This document shows, piece after piece, positions 1 to 8,425 of a DNA stretch of 12,180 nucleotides. The position numbers were made by a program, and so were the translations under genes. The notes beneath the pieces were generated by a model that saw nothing but the letters and a program-made list of their open reading frames with translations, was not told where the DNA came from and made no database searches. Within the stretch, counting starts at the first letter, position 1. Every line of letters begins with the position of its first letter. Origin of the DNA: Bacteroidia bacterium (GTDB taxonomy: Bacteria; Bacteroidota; Bacteroidia; Bacteroidales; BM520); contig RZYD01000045.1 of assembly GCA_009930445.1 (NCBI GenBank), positions 1 through 12,180 of the forward strand. The letters are read 5' to 3'.

Positions 1-2333
1 TCGATTTGGGAATAATCTGACCGTTGGAAACGGAAGGAAACAGCTCCTTTTTTGTTTTGATACCAGGGTGCGATGGAAAAAACTTCAGTATCGGGTAGTG
101 TTTTGTCTTCAAAAGAATTTTCAGGAGGATTGACCCTTTGAAAATAATTCTGTAGACTATCATACAATGGTTTGAGTCTGGCTGTCCATGCGGGTTGTTG
201 CCAGCTATCCCATTGATAATGACAATATCCATTTTCCGGAAAACGATGGAGTATCGTGTTGGTTTTATCCGTGATAAAACAAACCACATGGAACCCGTCG
301 GTTTGTATAGCTTCAGCCGCATTTTGATAGTCCAGCACATAGTGCATCGACGGATCGCTGACATTAAGCAAATGCCAACTCAGCCGTAATTCTAAATTCC
401 CGTCATGAAAGTACCAATCGGCATTGGATGTAACCGCCAGGTTGCTTTTCCCGTGCTGAAGCGGACTACGGTTGACAATAATCGAATCAACTGTTTCACC
501 GGTTAATGATTTCCTCCCCCGGTTGGTTAACAAATTCTGCATGACAAATTTTCCATTAGAGTTAGGTCTGGATGCATATAAGGGAGTAGAATCGTTGTAA
601 ATATCGGTGAATACTGAATAAGGTTCATCCACCAGGATATTGGCAGAATCCTGATTAATGAATTCCACCAAAAATTCAAAACCATGAGAAAATTCATCAT
701 TCGAAAAAGGCAGACGGTGGTCGCCCTTTTCCTTATCATAGGTATCAATAGCGATATAAAGGTTGTGCTGGGTGAAATCTAAATCTTCCCATTTTCCCCG
801 CAGGTAAAAATACGCGGGATCAGCATGGAATTGATAATCAAATTGATTCAGTTGATCGAATGGCTCTGTCCGCCAATCGTTAAGTTTGCCATCAATGGTT
901 CGTTCCCGGCTTTCTAAAGCAAGAATGCCAAAGTTTTGTTCGGGATTTTCCATATTATGCCACATTTTTCGGTTATCAAAAGGTCTTTCAAAATCCATAA
1001 CCAGCCAATTATGCTTAAACCATTCGTCGGCCCACTCAAAATACAATGCTCCGGCGCAGCCAGACTGAAAAACGGCTCGTGTCAGCGTCATGGAAAGTTG
1101 CGCCTGCTCTGCTTCAGAATGTCCTCCCTGGTTAAACCCTAAGGGGGTTACGTGACTGCTTCCCCGACTGCTGGGCAATCCATATTCAGCTATTAATAAA
1201 GGCATCCCTTCATGTTTCGACTTCAATTCCAGCAGATAACCGTAATAATTATCCTTATCTCCTGATGCATTTTCAACCTCAGAATATTCTTTTTTTAAAT
1301 ATATATAATCGGGATAATATGGATATGCATGATACGATGCATAAATCCCGGGAATGAATAGTTCGCTACTATGAAAGTTCTTGAAATGAATTGATTCCAG
1401 ATCATTATCAAACTCTCGCACTTTATTATTTTCAATGATTTCAGTATTATGATACATGGGGTCAAGCGGGAGCCAATTGACAAAAGATACAGGATGCTGC
1501 ATTTGATACGTCTGGGTTTCGTAAAGTACCGTAAAGTCCATGATTTCAGCCAGCCAGGCTTCCATAGGATTCCCTTCTGGCAGAGAAACAAAATCACCGA
1601 AATAATGATTGATTGAATTTTTTTGATTGGTGACAAAAACTCCGTTGGGTTCCCATTCGCGACCCAGCAACAACCCCGCCACATAACGTGAGATGTTAGT
1701 GGAATAGATCCCGGAGGCTTTTCCTTTTTTTGATTTAATTACTGCATTTCCATGGATGACATTAATCACATCCCTTATTTCTTCCTTAAACTGTCGTGTA
1801 AAATCAATATTATGGTAGTCATGTTCAGGGGGCTGAATTGCCCAAACCCCATGCATTAAATACAGCGGATGATCTTGATTTTGTAGGTTATATTGTGCAA
1901 AAGCTTCGTAAAACTCAGGAGGCAATAGGGTATAAATCCGAATTACATTGGAATTCATTCGTCCAATTTGCTGAAACCATTGCATATATTGATCATACGT
2001 CATGGCGAATTCTGCAGGAAATTTGCCCGGTAAAGCCACTCCCAAATTGACCCCCTTTACCAAAAATTTCTCCCAATGGGGTTTAGTCTCCTGATAACCG
2101 TAGGTTAACATTTTAAAGTAATCCCCGTCGGCAAGGAAATAGTAATCAGCCTCACCCGAAAGCTGTTGAAGATTTTCTCGCGATTCCTTTTCAATTAATC
2201 CGCCATTGTTATTCCCGATATATTCAGTTATCACCTGTTTCGTATGGATACGGGATTCGTATTGCATCATATGATAAACAATAAAAACAAGTAAGGCTAA
2301 AAGCAATAATATAACAGGAATTTTCCCTTTCAT
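1..2333 (-). CDS. Membrane-anchored TIM-barrel glycoside hydrolase-like protein (3' end beyond window)
   Basis: Reading the minus strand from the ATG at 2333-2331 gives 777 uninterrupted codons running off position 1, so the gene is partial. Residues about 5-22 form one hydrophobic segment with little after it that looks like a cleavage site, so an N-terminal membrane anchor with a periplasmic body is likely. From about residue 94 (GVNLGVALPGKFP) the protein looks like a clan-A TIM barrel. GREWEPNG (224-231, Glu226) is a candidate acid/base, AEYG (382-385, Glu383) a candidate nucleophile, and a conserved-looking FEWADEWFK segment (432-440) follows. From about residue 479 (TIDGKLNDW) a beta-rich region resembling CBM9/DOMON-type sugar-binding modules begins. 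It is the third gene after a glycosyltransferase and a YaiO-like porin, so it probably trims or processes the exported polysaccharide. Substrate and exact GH family cannot be named from the sequence; the catalytic assignments are inference. Confidence 0.85.
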   Translation of the reverse strand, partial: MKGKIPVILLLLALLVFIVYHMMQYESRIHTKQVITEYIGNNNGGLIEKESRENLQQLSGEADYYFLADGDYFKMLTYGYQETKPHWEKFLVKGVNLGVALPGKFPAEFAMTYDQYMQWFQQIGRMNSNVIRIYTLLPPEFYEAFAQYNLQNQDHPLYLMHGVWAIQPPEHDYHNIDFTRQFKEEIRDVINVIHGNAVIKSKKGKASGIYSTNISRYVAGLLLGREWEPNGVFVTNQKNSINHYFGDFVSLPEGNPMEAWLAEIMDFTVLYETQTYQMQHPVSFVNWLPLDPMYHNTEIIENNKVREFDNDLESIHFKNFHSSELFIPGIYASYHAYPYYPDYIYLKKEYSEVENASGDKDNYYGYLLELKSKHEGMPLLIAEYGLPSSRGSSHVTPLGFNQGGHSEAEQAQLSMTLTRAVFQSGCAGALYFEWADEWFKHNWLVMDFERPFDNRKMWHNMENPEQNFGILALESRERTIDGKLNDWRTEPFDQLNQFDYQFHADPAYFYLRGKWEDLDFTQHNLYIAIDTYDKEKGDHRLPFSNDEFSHGFEFLVEFINQDSANILVDEPYSVFTDIYNDSTPLYASRPNSNGKFVMQNLLTNRGRKSLTGETVDSIIVNRSPLQHGKSNLAVTSNADWYFHDGNLELRLSWHLLNVSDPSMHYVLDYQNAAEAIQTDGFHVVCFITDKTNTILHRFPENGYCHYQWDSWQQPAWTARLKPLYDSLQNYFQRVNPPENSFEDKTLPDTEVFSIAPWYQNKKGAVSFRFQRSDYSQI

Positions 2334-2416
2334 GATGCAATAATAGGTTTAAATAATTTATGATACCAAATATGATTATTCTGTATCCATGCTTTATGTT
2401 GTGTAATTTTTTTCAT
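2330..2416 (-). CDS. Possible 28-aa small ORF coupled to the glycosidase gene
   Basis: In the 90-bp gap between the YaiO-like gene and the glycosidase gene, an ATG at 2416-2414 opens a 28-codon frame (starts MKKITQHK, ends FKPIIAS). Its TGA overlaps the glycosidase ATG as ATGA, the same coupling seen between the first two genes of this operon. The peptide is basic and aromatic-rich and has no recognisable domain. No clear ribosome binding site is visible, but that is normal in Bacteroidota. It may be a leader that couples translation, or chance. The same frame is open further upstream inside the YaiO-like gene, which weakens the case. Confidence 0.2.
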   Translation of the reverse strand: MKKITQHKAWIQNNHIWYHKLFKPIIAS

Positions 2417-2423
2417 GATACAT

Positions 2424-3995
2424 TCATATTTCCAATGAAATTTTAATGAAGGCGACAAAATTTTTATAATATGGATTATAAAACCGGCTGGCCCCTGCTG
2501 ATAAAGAAACTGCTTTCCAATTATAGCCGGCTTCCATCGCCGCCGACCAGTTGGTTGCATCGATAGTTCCACTTTTTTCTACCTGGCCCGTTGAATTCCC
2601 CTGACCATTGTTGCCTGAATTTGTTTCCAGATAATAATACCTTTCTGTGCCAAGTTGATAAATCCCCATGGCATAGAAATAAAAATCGTTTACTGATTGA
2701 TAAAGTGACAGTGATGGTCCAATCAATAATCGGTCGTTGGGCGTATAGTATAAAGGTGAAATGTAGTTGTAATCGTAGTATGAGTGGTTAATCCCCAGTT
2801 TTATATCCGGATTTTTAATGATTTTGTAGTTAAGGCTTATGTTATAGGCGAAATATGGGTTAGTTCCAGTGGTATAAGGGTCAGAGGAATACTTCCGGAT
2901 TTTCATTTCATCCACTTGGCCGGTATTTATATCCGCATTGAAAGTGAACCGGGCATATTCCAGTTTTATTTTATCAGAAATCGCGTGGCGACCCACCTGA
3001 TTCCAATAATAAAAATAAGTATACCCGGCATCAATCGTATTTTCAAATTTTATTTTACCGAAGCTATTCTGGTATTTCCAGCTTAATCCATAGGTCGAAA
3101 ATAACGCATCGCTACTGCTGTAACCTCCATAGGCACTCCATTGATGGTGGGTAGTAATCCAGCTTGTTTTGACCCAGCTGTTATCAAACCAGCGTGATGT
3201 ATCCATGGGGTTATCAATTATATAATCGCGATTGGAGAAATCCAGTACGAAATGAACTGAAAATTGAAAATGATCACCAAGTCGTTTTTGGACGGCATAA
3301 CTTTGTAAAAACGCATTTATTTGATACGTACTCTCCATTTCCTGAATCGCGTTAAACTGTGCCCGGGTATGATATTTTAATTCGTTTTCCACGAGTTGGG
3401 AAGCCAGTATGATCGTTTGATCCTGTGGGTCTAATGCGAGTGCTTTCCGATAGTATTTCAGTGCTGTTGCCGGTTTTGATTTCCAGTAGTACATTTTTCC
3501 TAGCCCGGCCCAAACCTGAGCGTAAGTGCTATCTTGTTGGTTAGCCAGATGATAGACGTGAATAGCATGTTCAATTTGGCCGTCATAGCTTAGGGCTTTG
3601 GCTAATAAAAGGTATTCGGGAACGGATTCCGGTATAAGCGCAACAGCACGTTCGGCCGTTTTAATCGCCGTATCCATTTTTCCTGCCTGTATGAAACACG
3701 CTGTGAAACCATTTAATGCTTCCACGTCGGTGGAGTCGTTTTGATAAATTTTTTGAAAATAGTATAACGAAGAATCGTAGTCCCCGGTATTAAAATATAG
3801 TCTGCCTAATGCCAACCGGGCATCGTAGTCGCTGGTATCTATCTTAAGAATTGATGCATACTCCTGAATAGCTTCATTTACGTTACCCTTTTGCCATGCA
3901 AGAAATGCGGCCTTACGATGTGTCTCAATCGTTTGCTGCGACCATAGCGGTAACGACAACATTGAAAAAAACAGAAAAAATAGTATTCTGCTCAT
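2424..3995 (-). CDS. TPR-containing outer-membrane beta-barrel protein, YaiO type
   Basis: This 523-residue protein starts with a cleavable signal peptide (about 1-19, ending LWSQ/Q). Residues about 25-200 are helical TPR repeats, with the typical A-L-x-x-Y and D-P spacing (e.g. residues 154-190, ending ALALDP). From about 205 to the end it is an alternating, Tyr/Trp/Asn-rich beta-strand region like the YaiO outer-membrane domain, closing with an amphipathic strand (AFIKISLEI). By analogy with PgaA-type exporters, the TPR part would bind the polymer or partner proteins in the periplasm and the barrel would carry it across the outer membrane. Its ATG overlaps the TGA of the glycosyltransferase (ATGA, 3992-3995), so the two are translationally coupled. 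The TPR-plus-barrel architecture is clear; the export role is inferred from context. The final residue is Ile rather than the common Phe. Confidence 0.85.
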   Translation of the reverse strand: MSRILFFLFFSMLSLPLWSQQTIETHRKAAFLAWQKGNVNEAIQEYASILKIDTSDYDARLALGRLYFNTGDYDSSLYYFQKIYQNDSTDVEALNGFTACFIQAGKMDTAIKTAERAVALIPESVPEYLLLAKALSYDGQIEHAIHVYHLANQQDSTYAQVWAGLGKMYYWKSKPATALKYYRKALALDPQDQTIILASQLVENELKYHTRAQFNAIQEMESTYQINAFLQSYAVQKRLGDHFQFSVHFVLDFSNRDYIIDNPMDTSRWFDNSWVKTSWITTHHQWSAYGGYSSSDALFSTYGLSWKYQNSFGKIKFENTIDAGYTYFYYWNQVGRHAISDKIKLEYARFTFNADINTGQVDEMKIRKYSSDPYTTGTNPYFAYNISLNYKIIKNPDIKLGINHSYYDYNYISPLYYTPNDRLLIGPSLSLYQSVNDFYFYAMGIYQLGTERYYYLETNSGNNGQGNSTGQVEKSGTIDATNWSAAMEAGYNWKAVSLSAGASRFYNPYYKNFVAFIKISLEI

Positions 3996-5443
3996 TTTAT
4001 TCCTTTTCGTTCAAATTTTTTCCATTCATTTTTTTTACCGATGACATATATAAAACCTTTAAGCTGGGCGAACATTTTATAAAACGCATACGAAAATTCA
4101 CCCAAAATCCCGGCACTGATTAATAGTAGCCAGTCTTTGAATGTTTTATAACGTAATGCATCGCGATTTGTTTTAGCCTGTGTTAAGCTCCAATATTCTA
4201 CAATTGCCGTTATCACACTGGTGATAATTGCAGTAAGCAAAATAACACTGACCAACATCAGTAAAACCCATTGCATATTGAGCAGATGCATGCTTCCGGC
4301 AACGAAAAGGAAAATAATAGCCAAAACTTTTATCACCGGAGCTATCATTTCAAAAAGCAGATAATAAGGCATTCCTAATAACCCGGTTGCGCCATACCGG
4401 GGTTCAAACAGCATTGTGCGATGAATATAAAGGGATTCTATTAATCCCTGATGCCAGCGGGCCCGCTGTTTAAAAAGATTTTTGCCTTTTTCGGGAACTT
4501 CTGTCCAGCAAACCGGCCCGGGTATGAATTGTGTTTTAGCCTTTTGTTTTTTATCATAACGATATTTAAATAAGCGCACAACAATTTCCATATCTTCACA
4601 AACTGTTTGCTTTCCTGTACCTACATGCGCTTTAATGTAGGGATGTCGGTTTTGCGCACTCAGAAAGCCTCCAACTTGTAATATTTCGTCGTGCCGAAAC
4701 ATAGAGAATGCACCTGACATTAATAATAAGGCGTTGATTTTACTCAGACCAAGTCGCGAAACCATAAAAGATTTGATGTATTCAAGGATTTGCCATAAGA
4801 CCCAGATGTTTTTTGGCATTTTAGAGCTAACCACCTGATTATTTACAAGTTTAACATCGTTCGAAGCCGCTAACTGACCCCCGGAAACCATCGTGCGGGG
4901 GTCTTCAATAAAGGGCCTTACCACGGATTTTAATGCCTGATTATCTAACAGCGAATCTGCGTCTATCGTACAGATATATCGGCCTGTAGCATAATTAATT
5001 CCAGCGTTCAACGCATCAGCTTTTCCACCGTTCTCTTTATCAATTACCATTAATTTTAACACCGGGTGCTGATAAATACTACGGATTTTCGAAGTAGTCA
5101 GCGCCTGAACAGGGTTTCCTTCCTTTGGCTTCAGTGAAAACCTTTGTATTAGTTTTTCCATGGTAGCATCCGAGGACCCATCATTGATAATAATAAGCTC
5201 ATAATTTGGATAGTCGAGACGCATCAGCATGTCGGTACAGTAGGCAATGGAAACTTCCTCATTATAGGCCGGAACCAGCACAGATACTGGGTGTTGCTCC
5301 CAGTTGTAATCCTTGGAAGGCTTCTTTTGCCCACGACGAAAAACGATAAAAGCATACAAAAATAGCCCGATATCAATAATCAGATATAAAATAAAATAAA
5401 GGGCTAATAGTTTTTCTATGATTCTTAAAATTGTATATAACAT
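3992..5443 (-). CDS. Processive family 2 glycosyltransferase (inner-membrane polysaccharide synthase)
   Basis: This 483-residue membrane protein has the layout of PgaC/NodC/hyaluronan-synthase-like enzymes. There is a transmembrane segment at about 10-35 and a GT-A domain starting PVSVLVPAYNEE (52-63) with NDGSSD (87-92). The metal-binding DAD is at 161-163, the catalytic ED at 283-284 (TVCEDME), and the QRARW motif (QxxRW) at 326-330, which marks processive beta-glycosyltransferases. Three or more hydrophobic segments follow at about 355-385, 390-415 and 437-460. It would polymerise an activated sugar and push the chain through the inner membrane. It is the first gene of the polysaccharide operon and diverges from the peptidase gene. 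The sugar cannot be read from the sequence: PNAG-like, cellulose-like or another beta-linked glycan all remain possible. No PilZ domain or PgaD-like partner is visible in the window. Confidence 0.9.
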   Translation of the reverse strand: MLYTILRIIEKLLALYFILYLIIDIGLFLYAFIVFRRGQKKPSKDYNWEQHPVSVLVPAYNEEVSIAYCTDMLMRLDYPNYELIIINDGSSDATMEKLIQRFSLKPKEGNPVQALTTSKIRSIYQHPVLKLMVIDKENGGKADALNAGINYATGRYICTIDADSLLDNQALKSVVRPFIEDPRTMVSGGQLAASNDVKLVNNQVVSSKMPKNIWVLWQILEYIKSFMVSRLGLSKINALLLMSGAFSMFRHDEILQVGGFLSAQNRHPYIKAHVGTGKQTVCEDMEIVVRLFKYRYDKKQKAKTQFIPGPVCWTEVPEKGKNLFKQRARWHQGLIESLYIHRTMLFEPRYGATGLLGMPYYLLFEMIAPVIKVLAIIFLFVAGSMHLLNMQWVLLMLVSVILLTAIITSVITAIVEYWSLTQAKTNRDALRYKTFKDWLLLISAGILGEFSYAFYKMFAQLKGFIYVIGKKNEWKKFERKGIK

Positions 5444-5604
5444 AGCATTTTAATCCCGCTTTTACAAGATGTTTATGTTTTTGTGTTGATTTCGTAAATC
5501 AATTAATAATAGCAAAATACAAACAAGTCCTTCATTGAAAAAGTTTTCCCTGGATAAAAATAGGGATAAAGCCATTTTGCTGCCCACCCCCAGCCGAACT
5601 TTTT

Positions 5605-5612
5605 TATATTTG
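5605..5612 (+). promoter_or_regulatory. Bacteroidota -7 box for the S46 peptidase gene
   Basis: TATATTTG matches the Bacteroidota primary-sigma -7 consensus TAnnTTTG exactly. It lies 25 bp before the ATG at 5638, in the 194-bp divergent intergenic region. A TTTG at 5576-5579 is the nearest -33 candidate, but its 25-bp spacing is longer than the usual 19-21. No equally good box was found on the minus strand for the divergent glycosyltransferase operon. Confidence 0.5.
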
Positions 5613-5637
5613 CAATTCAAACAATAAAAACAGCTTC

Positions 5638-7806
5638 ATGAAACGAATGAAAACGCTAGGGTTAGCCATCCTCATGGCTTTTTCTTCCGGCATGCTTTTA
5701 GCCGGTGAAGGAATGTGGATTCCCTTGTTCCTAAAAGCATTAAATGAAAAAGAAATGCAGGATATGGGCATGCGTATTAGTGCTGAAGATATTTATAGCA
5801 TCAATCAGGCCTGCCTAAAAGACGCAATTGTAATTTTTGGGGGAGGATGCACCGGCGAACTTATCTCCGACGAAGGACTTCTGCTGACCAACCACCATTG
5901 CGGATACGGCAATATACAAAAGCATAGTACCCTTGAACACGATTACCTGACCGACGGGTTTTGGGCAATGAGCCGGAAAGAAGAGCTTCCTAATCCGGGG
6001 CTTAGTGTTACTCTTTTGATCAGAATGGAAGATGTAACACAGGCAGTGCTCTCCAATGTTACAACTACAATGACAGAAGCAGAACGCGAAAGTATAATAA
6101 ACAAGAATATTAAGGCCTTAACAGCGGAGGCGGTAAATGAGACCCATTATGAAGCTATTATAAAACCTTTTTATTACGGAAATGAGTATTATATGTTTGT
6201 ATATGAGCGTTTTACCGATGTACGTCTGGTAGGTGCTCCGCCTTCCAATATAGGTAAATTTGGTGGTGATACCGACAATTGGATGTGGCCTCGCCATACC
6301 GGCGATTTTTCCGTTTTTAGGGTCTATGCGGATAAAAATAATAAACCAAACGATTATTCCGACGACAATGTACCCTATAAGCCGAAAAAACATCTGTCAA
6401 TCTCGCTCAAAGGTGTGGAACCGGATGATTTTACCTTTGTTTTTGGTTATCCGGGAACAACTACGGAGTATGTGCCCAGCTTTGAAGTACAATCGGTTAC
6501 TGAAGTTGAAAACCCCGTAGCCATCCACCTTCGTACCAAACGGCTCGATATTATTAAAGCAGCTATGAACAACGATCCCCGGGTCAGAATTCAATACAGT
6601 GCAAAAGCAGCAAGTATTGCCAATGGATGGAAAAAAATGATCGGGGAAAACCGTGGAATAAACCGACTCGATGGGCTGGATAAAAAACGCGCTTTTGAGG
6701 CTGAATTTACCCAATGGACGACCTCAACACCCGAATTGCAGCAGCAATATGGCAATTTACTGCCCGCTTTTGACTCGGTTTATCAAAACCTTATGCCTCT
6801 GCGCGAATCGTTTGCCTATGTGATTAATGCCGGAATGGGTGCCGAAATAATCGCCTATGCTTACTCTTTTAATCGACTGATAAAAATGAGTGAAAAGAAA
6901 AATACACCGCCCGAAGCCCTTGAAAAAATTATCGGACAATTGAAAACTTCCACGGAGACTTTTTTTAAAGACTATGTAAAAGAAGTTGATCATGAGATTT
7001 TTCATACCGTACTTAAAGAATATTACGAAAACGGGAACCCCGAATTTGCTCCTGAGTTTTTTAATACCGTCACTGAAAAGTATAAAGGCGATTTTCTGGC
7101 TTTCGCAGATGATGTTTTTGAAAAAACGCTGTTTGCCGACAAAGCCTCAGTTTTGTCTTTCCTTGATCAATATAAACCATCCAAACGAAAGAAAATTGCT
7201 AACGATCCGGCATTCCGCATCGCCGAATCAGTCTTCACTTCCTACTATAATTATATTGCTCCGGGTATGCAAGTGCTGGAGCAACAAACCGATAGCCTGA
7301 TGCGAATTTATATGCAGGCGCAACGGGAAATGCAAAATGAAAAACGGTTCTACCCGGATGCAAATTTTACCATGCGCGTTACGTATGGCAAAGTCGAAGG
7401 GTATTCTCCTATGGATGCTGTTAATTATCATTATTTTACCACCCTCGAAGGAATTATGGAAAAGGAAGATCCGGAAATTTATGACTATGTAGTGGAAGAC
7501 CGGCTGAAAGAACTATATCATTCCGGCGATTATGGCCGATACGGCGATAAGGACGGAAGTATGCATGTTTGTTTTATTGCCTCTAACCATACAACAGGAG
7601 GTAACAGCGGAAGCTTGGTATTGAATGCTGATGGACATCTGCTTGGACTGAACTTCGACCGAAACTGGGAAGGCACCATGAGCGACCTGATGTATGACCC
7701 GGATCAATGCAGAAATATTACGCTGGATATCCGGTATTGCCTGTTTATCATTGATAAATTTGCGGGAGCAGGACATCTGCTGGAAGAAATGACAATTATT
7801 GAATAA
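5638..7806 (+). CDS. Family S46 dipeptidyl-peptidase, DPP11-like (Asp/Glu specificity predicted)
   Basis: This is a full-length 722-residue secreted serine peptidase, the usual S46 size. A signal peptide covers about 1-22 (ends LLAG/EGMW). The chymotrypsin-fold triad is visible as TNHHC (His87), RHTGDF (probably Asp223) and GGNSGS (Ser657), with the S46 hallmark DTDNWMWPRH at 211-220. Residues about 300-560 form the alpha-helical cap domain. Family S46 removes dipeptides from the N-terminus of peptides in the periplasm. Specificity follows the residue 18 positions after the catalytic Ser. In Porphyromonas DPP11 this is Arg673 (Ser655), giving Asp/Glu preference, while DPP7 has Gly. Here the same offset gives Arg675 in NFDRNWEG, so acidic P1 preference is predicted. 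The gene probably stands alone and feeds dipeptide uptake. Family assignment is firm; specificity is inferred from one residue. Confidence 0.93.
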   Translation: MKRMKTLGLAILMAFSSGMLLAGEGMWIPLFLKALNEKEMQDMGMRISAEDIYSINQACLKDAIVIFGGGCTGELISDEGLLLTNHHCGYGNIQKHSTLEHDYLTDGFWAMSRKEELPNPGLSVTLLIRMEDVTQAVLSNVTTTMTEAERESIINKNIKALTAEAVNETHYEAIIKPFYYGNEYYMFVYERFTDVRLVGAPPSNIGKFGGDTDNWMWPRHTGDFSVFRVYADKNNKPNDYSDDNVPYKPKKHLSISLKGVEPDDFTFVFGYPGTTTEYVPSFEVQSVTEVENPVAIHLRTKRLDIIKAAMNNDPRVRIQYSAKAASIANGWKKMIGENRGINRLDGLDKKRAFEAEFTQWTTSTPELQQQYGNLLPAFDSVYQNLMPLRESFAYVINAGMGAEIIAYAYSFNRLIKMSEKKNTPPEALEKIIGQLKTSTETFFKDYVKEVDHEIFHTVLKEYYENGNPEFAPEFFNTVTEKYKGDFLAFADDVFEKTLFADKASVLSFLDQYKPSKRKKIANDPAFRIAESVFTSYYNYIAPGMQVLEQQTDSLMRIYMQAQREMQNEKRFYPDANFTMRVTYGKVEGYSPMDAVNYHYFTTLEGIMEKEDPEIYDYVVEDRLKELYHSGDYGRYGDKDGSMHVCFIASNHTTGGNSGSLVLNADGHLLGLNFDRNWEGTMSDLMYDPDQCRNITLDIRYCLFIIDKFAGAGHLLEEMTIIE

Positions 7807-7880
7807 ATGGAAGGATTAATTTTATACCTTTCAGTAAATTATTGGCTTTCATTATTCTTTGTATTAATAAGTAGTAAACC

Positions 7881-8324
7881 ATGAAAAAAGTTGGTATTAT
7901 TATTTGCGCCCGCTATATTAATTGCGGCGGAGGCAAATGCCTTAGAGCACTCAGGGAACATGTGGGAGGATTTGCCTGTTACCCCAAGGAAGAACCCCTC
8001 GAATTGGTGGGGTATGCTAATTGCGGCGGATGTCCCGGTGGAAATATTGAATATGTCCCGGCAGAAATGATAAAAAATGGAGCAGAAGTAATTCATCTTG
8101 CCACCGGACTCGTGGTAGGGTATCCCCCTTGCCCCCGCATTAAGCAGTTTAAGGAGTTTATTGAACAGTACTATAAGATACCTGTTGTAATTGGAACTCA
8201 TCCCATCCCACTTAAGTATTTAACTGCCCACGAAAACCTTTCGTTCTGGACCCCTTCGTTTAAAGAAAACTATATCAGCCACCTTCTTTCCGAAGATAAA
8301 AAAATAATGGAAGCCTATAACTGA
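7881..8324 (+). CDS. CGGC-domain small cysteine-rich protein
   Basis: This 147-residue cytosolic protein has the features of the CGGC-domain family, putative metal-binding proteins of unknown function. Seven Cys are present: C9, C15, C20, C33, C48, C51 and C84. They include the family motif NCGGCPGG at 47-54, the N-terminal CARYINCGGGKC (9-20) and a late PPCPR (82-86). No signal peptide or membrane segment is seen. The gene lies 74 bp after the S46 peptidase and 101 bp before arsR, on the same strand. A promoter stands between it and arsR, so it is probably not driven with the ars operon. Metal or metalloid binding is a reasonable guess from the Cys content and position, but nothing in the sequence proves it. 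Confidence 0.85.
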   Translation: MKKVGIIICARYINCGGGKCLRALREHVGGFACYPKEEPLELVGYANCGGCPGGNIEYVPAEMIKNGAEVIHLATGLVVGYPPCPRIKQFKEFIEQYYKIPVVIGTHPIPLKYLTAHENLSFWTPSFKENYISHLLSEDKKIMEAYN

Positions 8325-8396
8325 TTCTTTCCCGGAAATGACGAAAAAGAAAACCGATATTTTTTATTGAACAGAATCAGAATTCAAAAAAATGTC

Positions 8397-8404
8397 TATC
8401 TTTG
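8397..8404 (+). promoter_or_regulatory. Bacteroidota -7 box of the ars operon
   Basis: TATCTTTG is an exact match to TAnnTTTG and lies 21 bp before the arsR ATG at 8426. Its final G is the first base of the inverted repeat at 8404-8421, so a repressor bound there would block transcription start. No well-spaced -33 TTTG was found; the nearest TTG (8367-8369) is too far away. Confidence 0.65.
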
Positions 8405-8421
8405 TTCGCTATTTAACGAAC
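8404..8421 (+). promoter_or_regulatory. ArsR operator 1 (inverted repeat GTTCG-N8-CGAAC)
   Basis: GTTCGCTATTTAACGAAC is an 18-bp interrupted palindrome with perfect 5-bp arms. It begins at the last base of the -7 box and ends 4 bp before arsR. A second copy with the same arms and spacing lies just after arsR. The position is as expected for autoregulation by an ArsR repressor that releases DNA on binding As(III). The repeat is seen directly; the ArsR assignment is inferred. Confidence 0.65.
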
Positions 8422-8425
8422 AGTA

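Noticed and set aside
1295..1684. 129-codon minus-strand frame inside the first 2.3 kb
   Set aside because: It is in a different frame from the continuous 777-codon glycosidase reading frame, which carries catalytic-type motifs.
5512..5526. Possible minus-strand -7 box for the glycosyltransferase operon (TATTTTGC on the minus strand)
   Set aside because: The spacing between TA and TTTG is one base short of TAnnTTTG; too weak to annotate.
7839..8201. 120-codon minus-strand frame opposite the CGGC gene
   Set aside because: The plus-strand frame has the family motif; the minus frame has no coherent domain.
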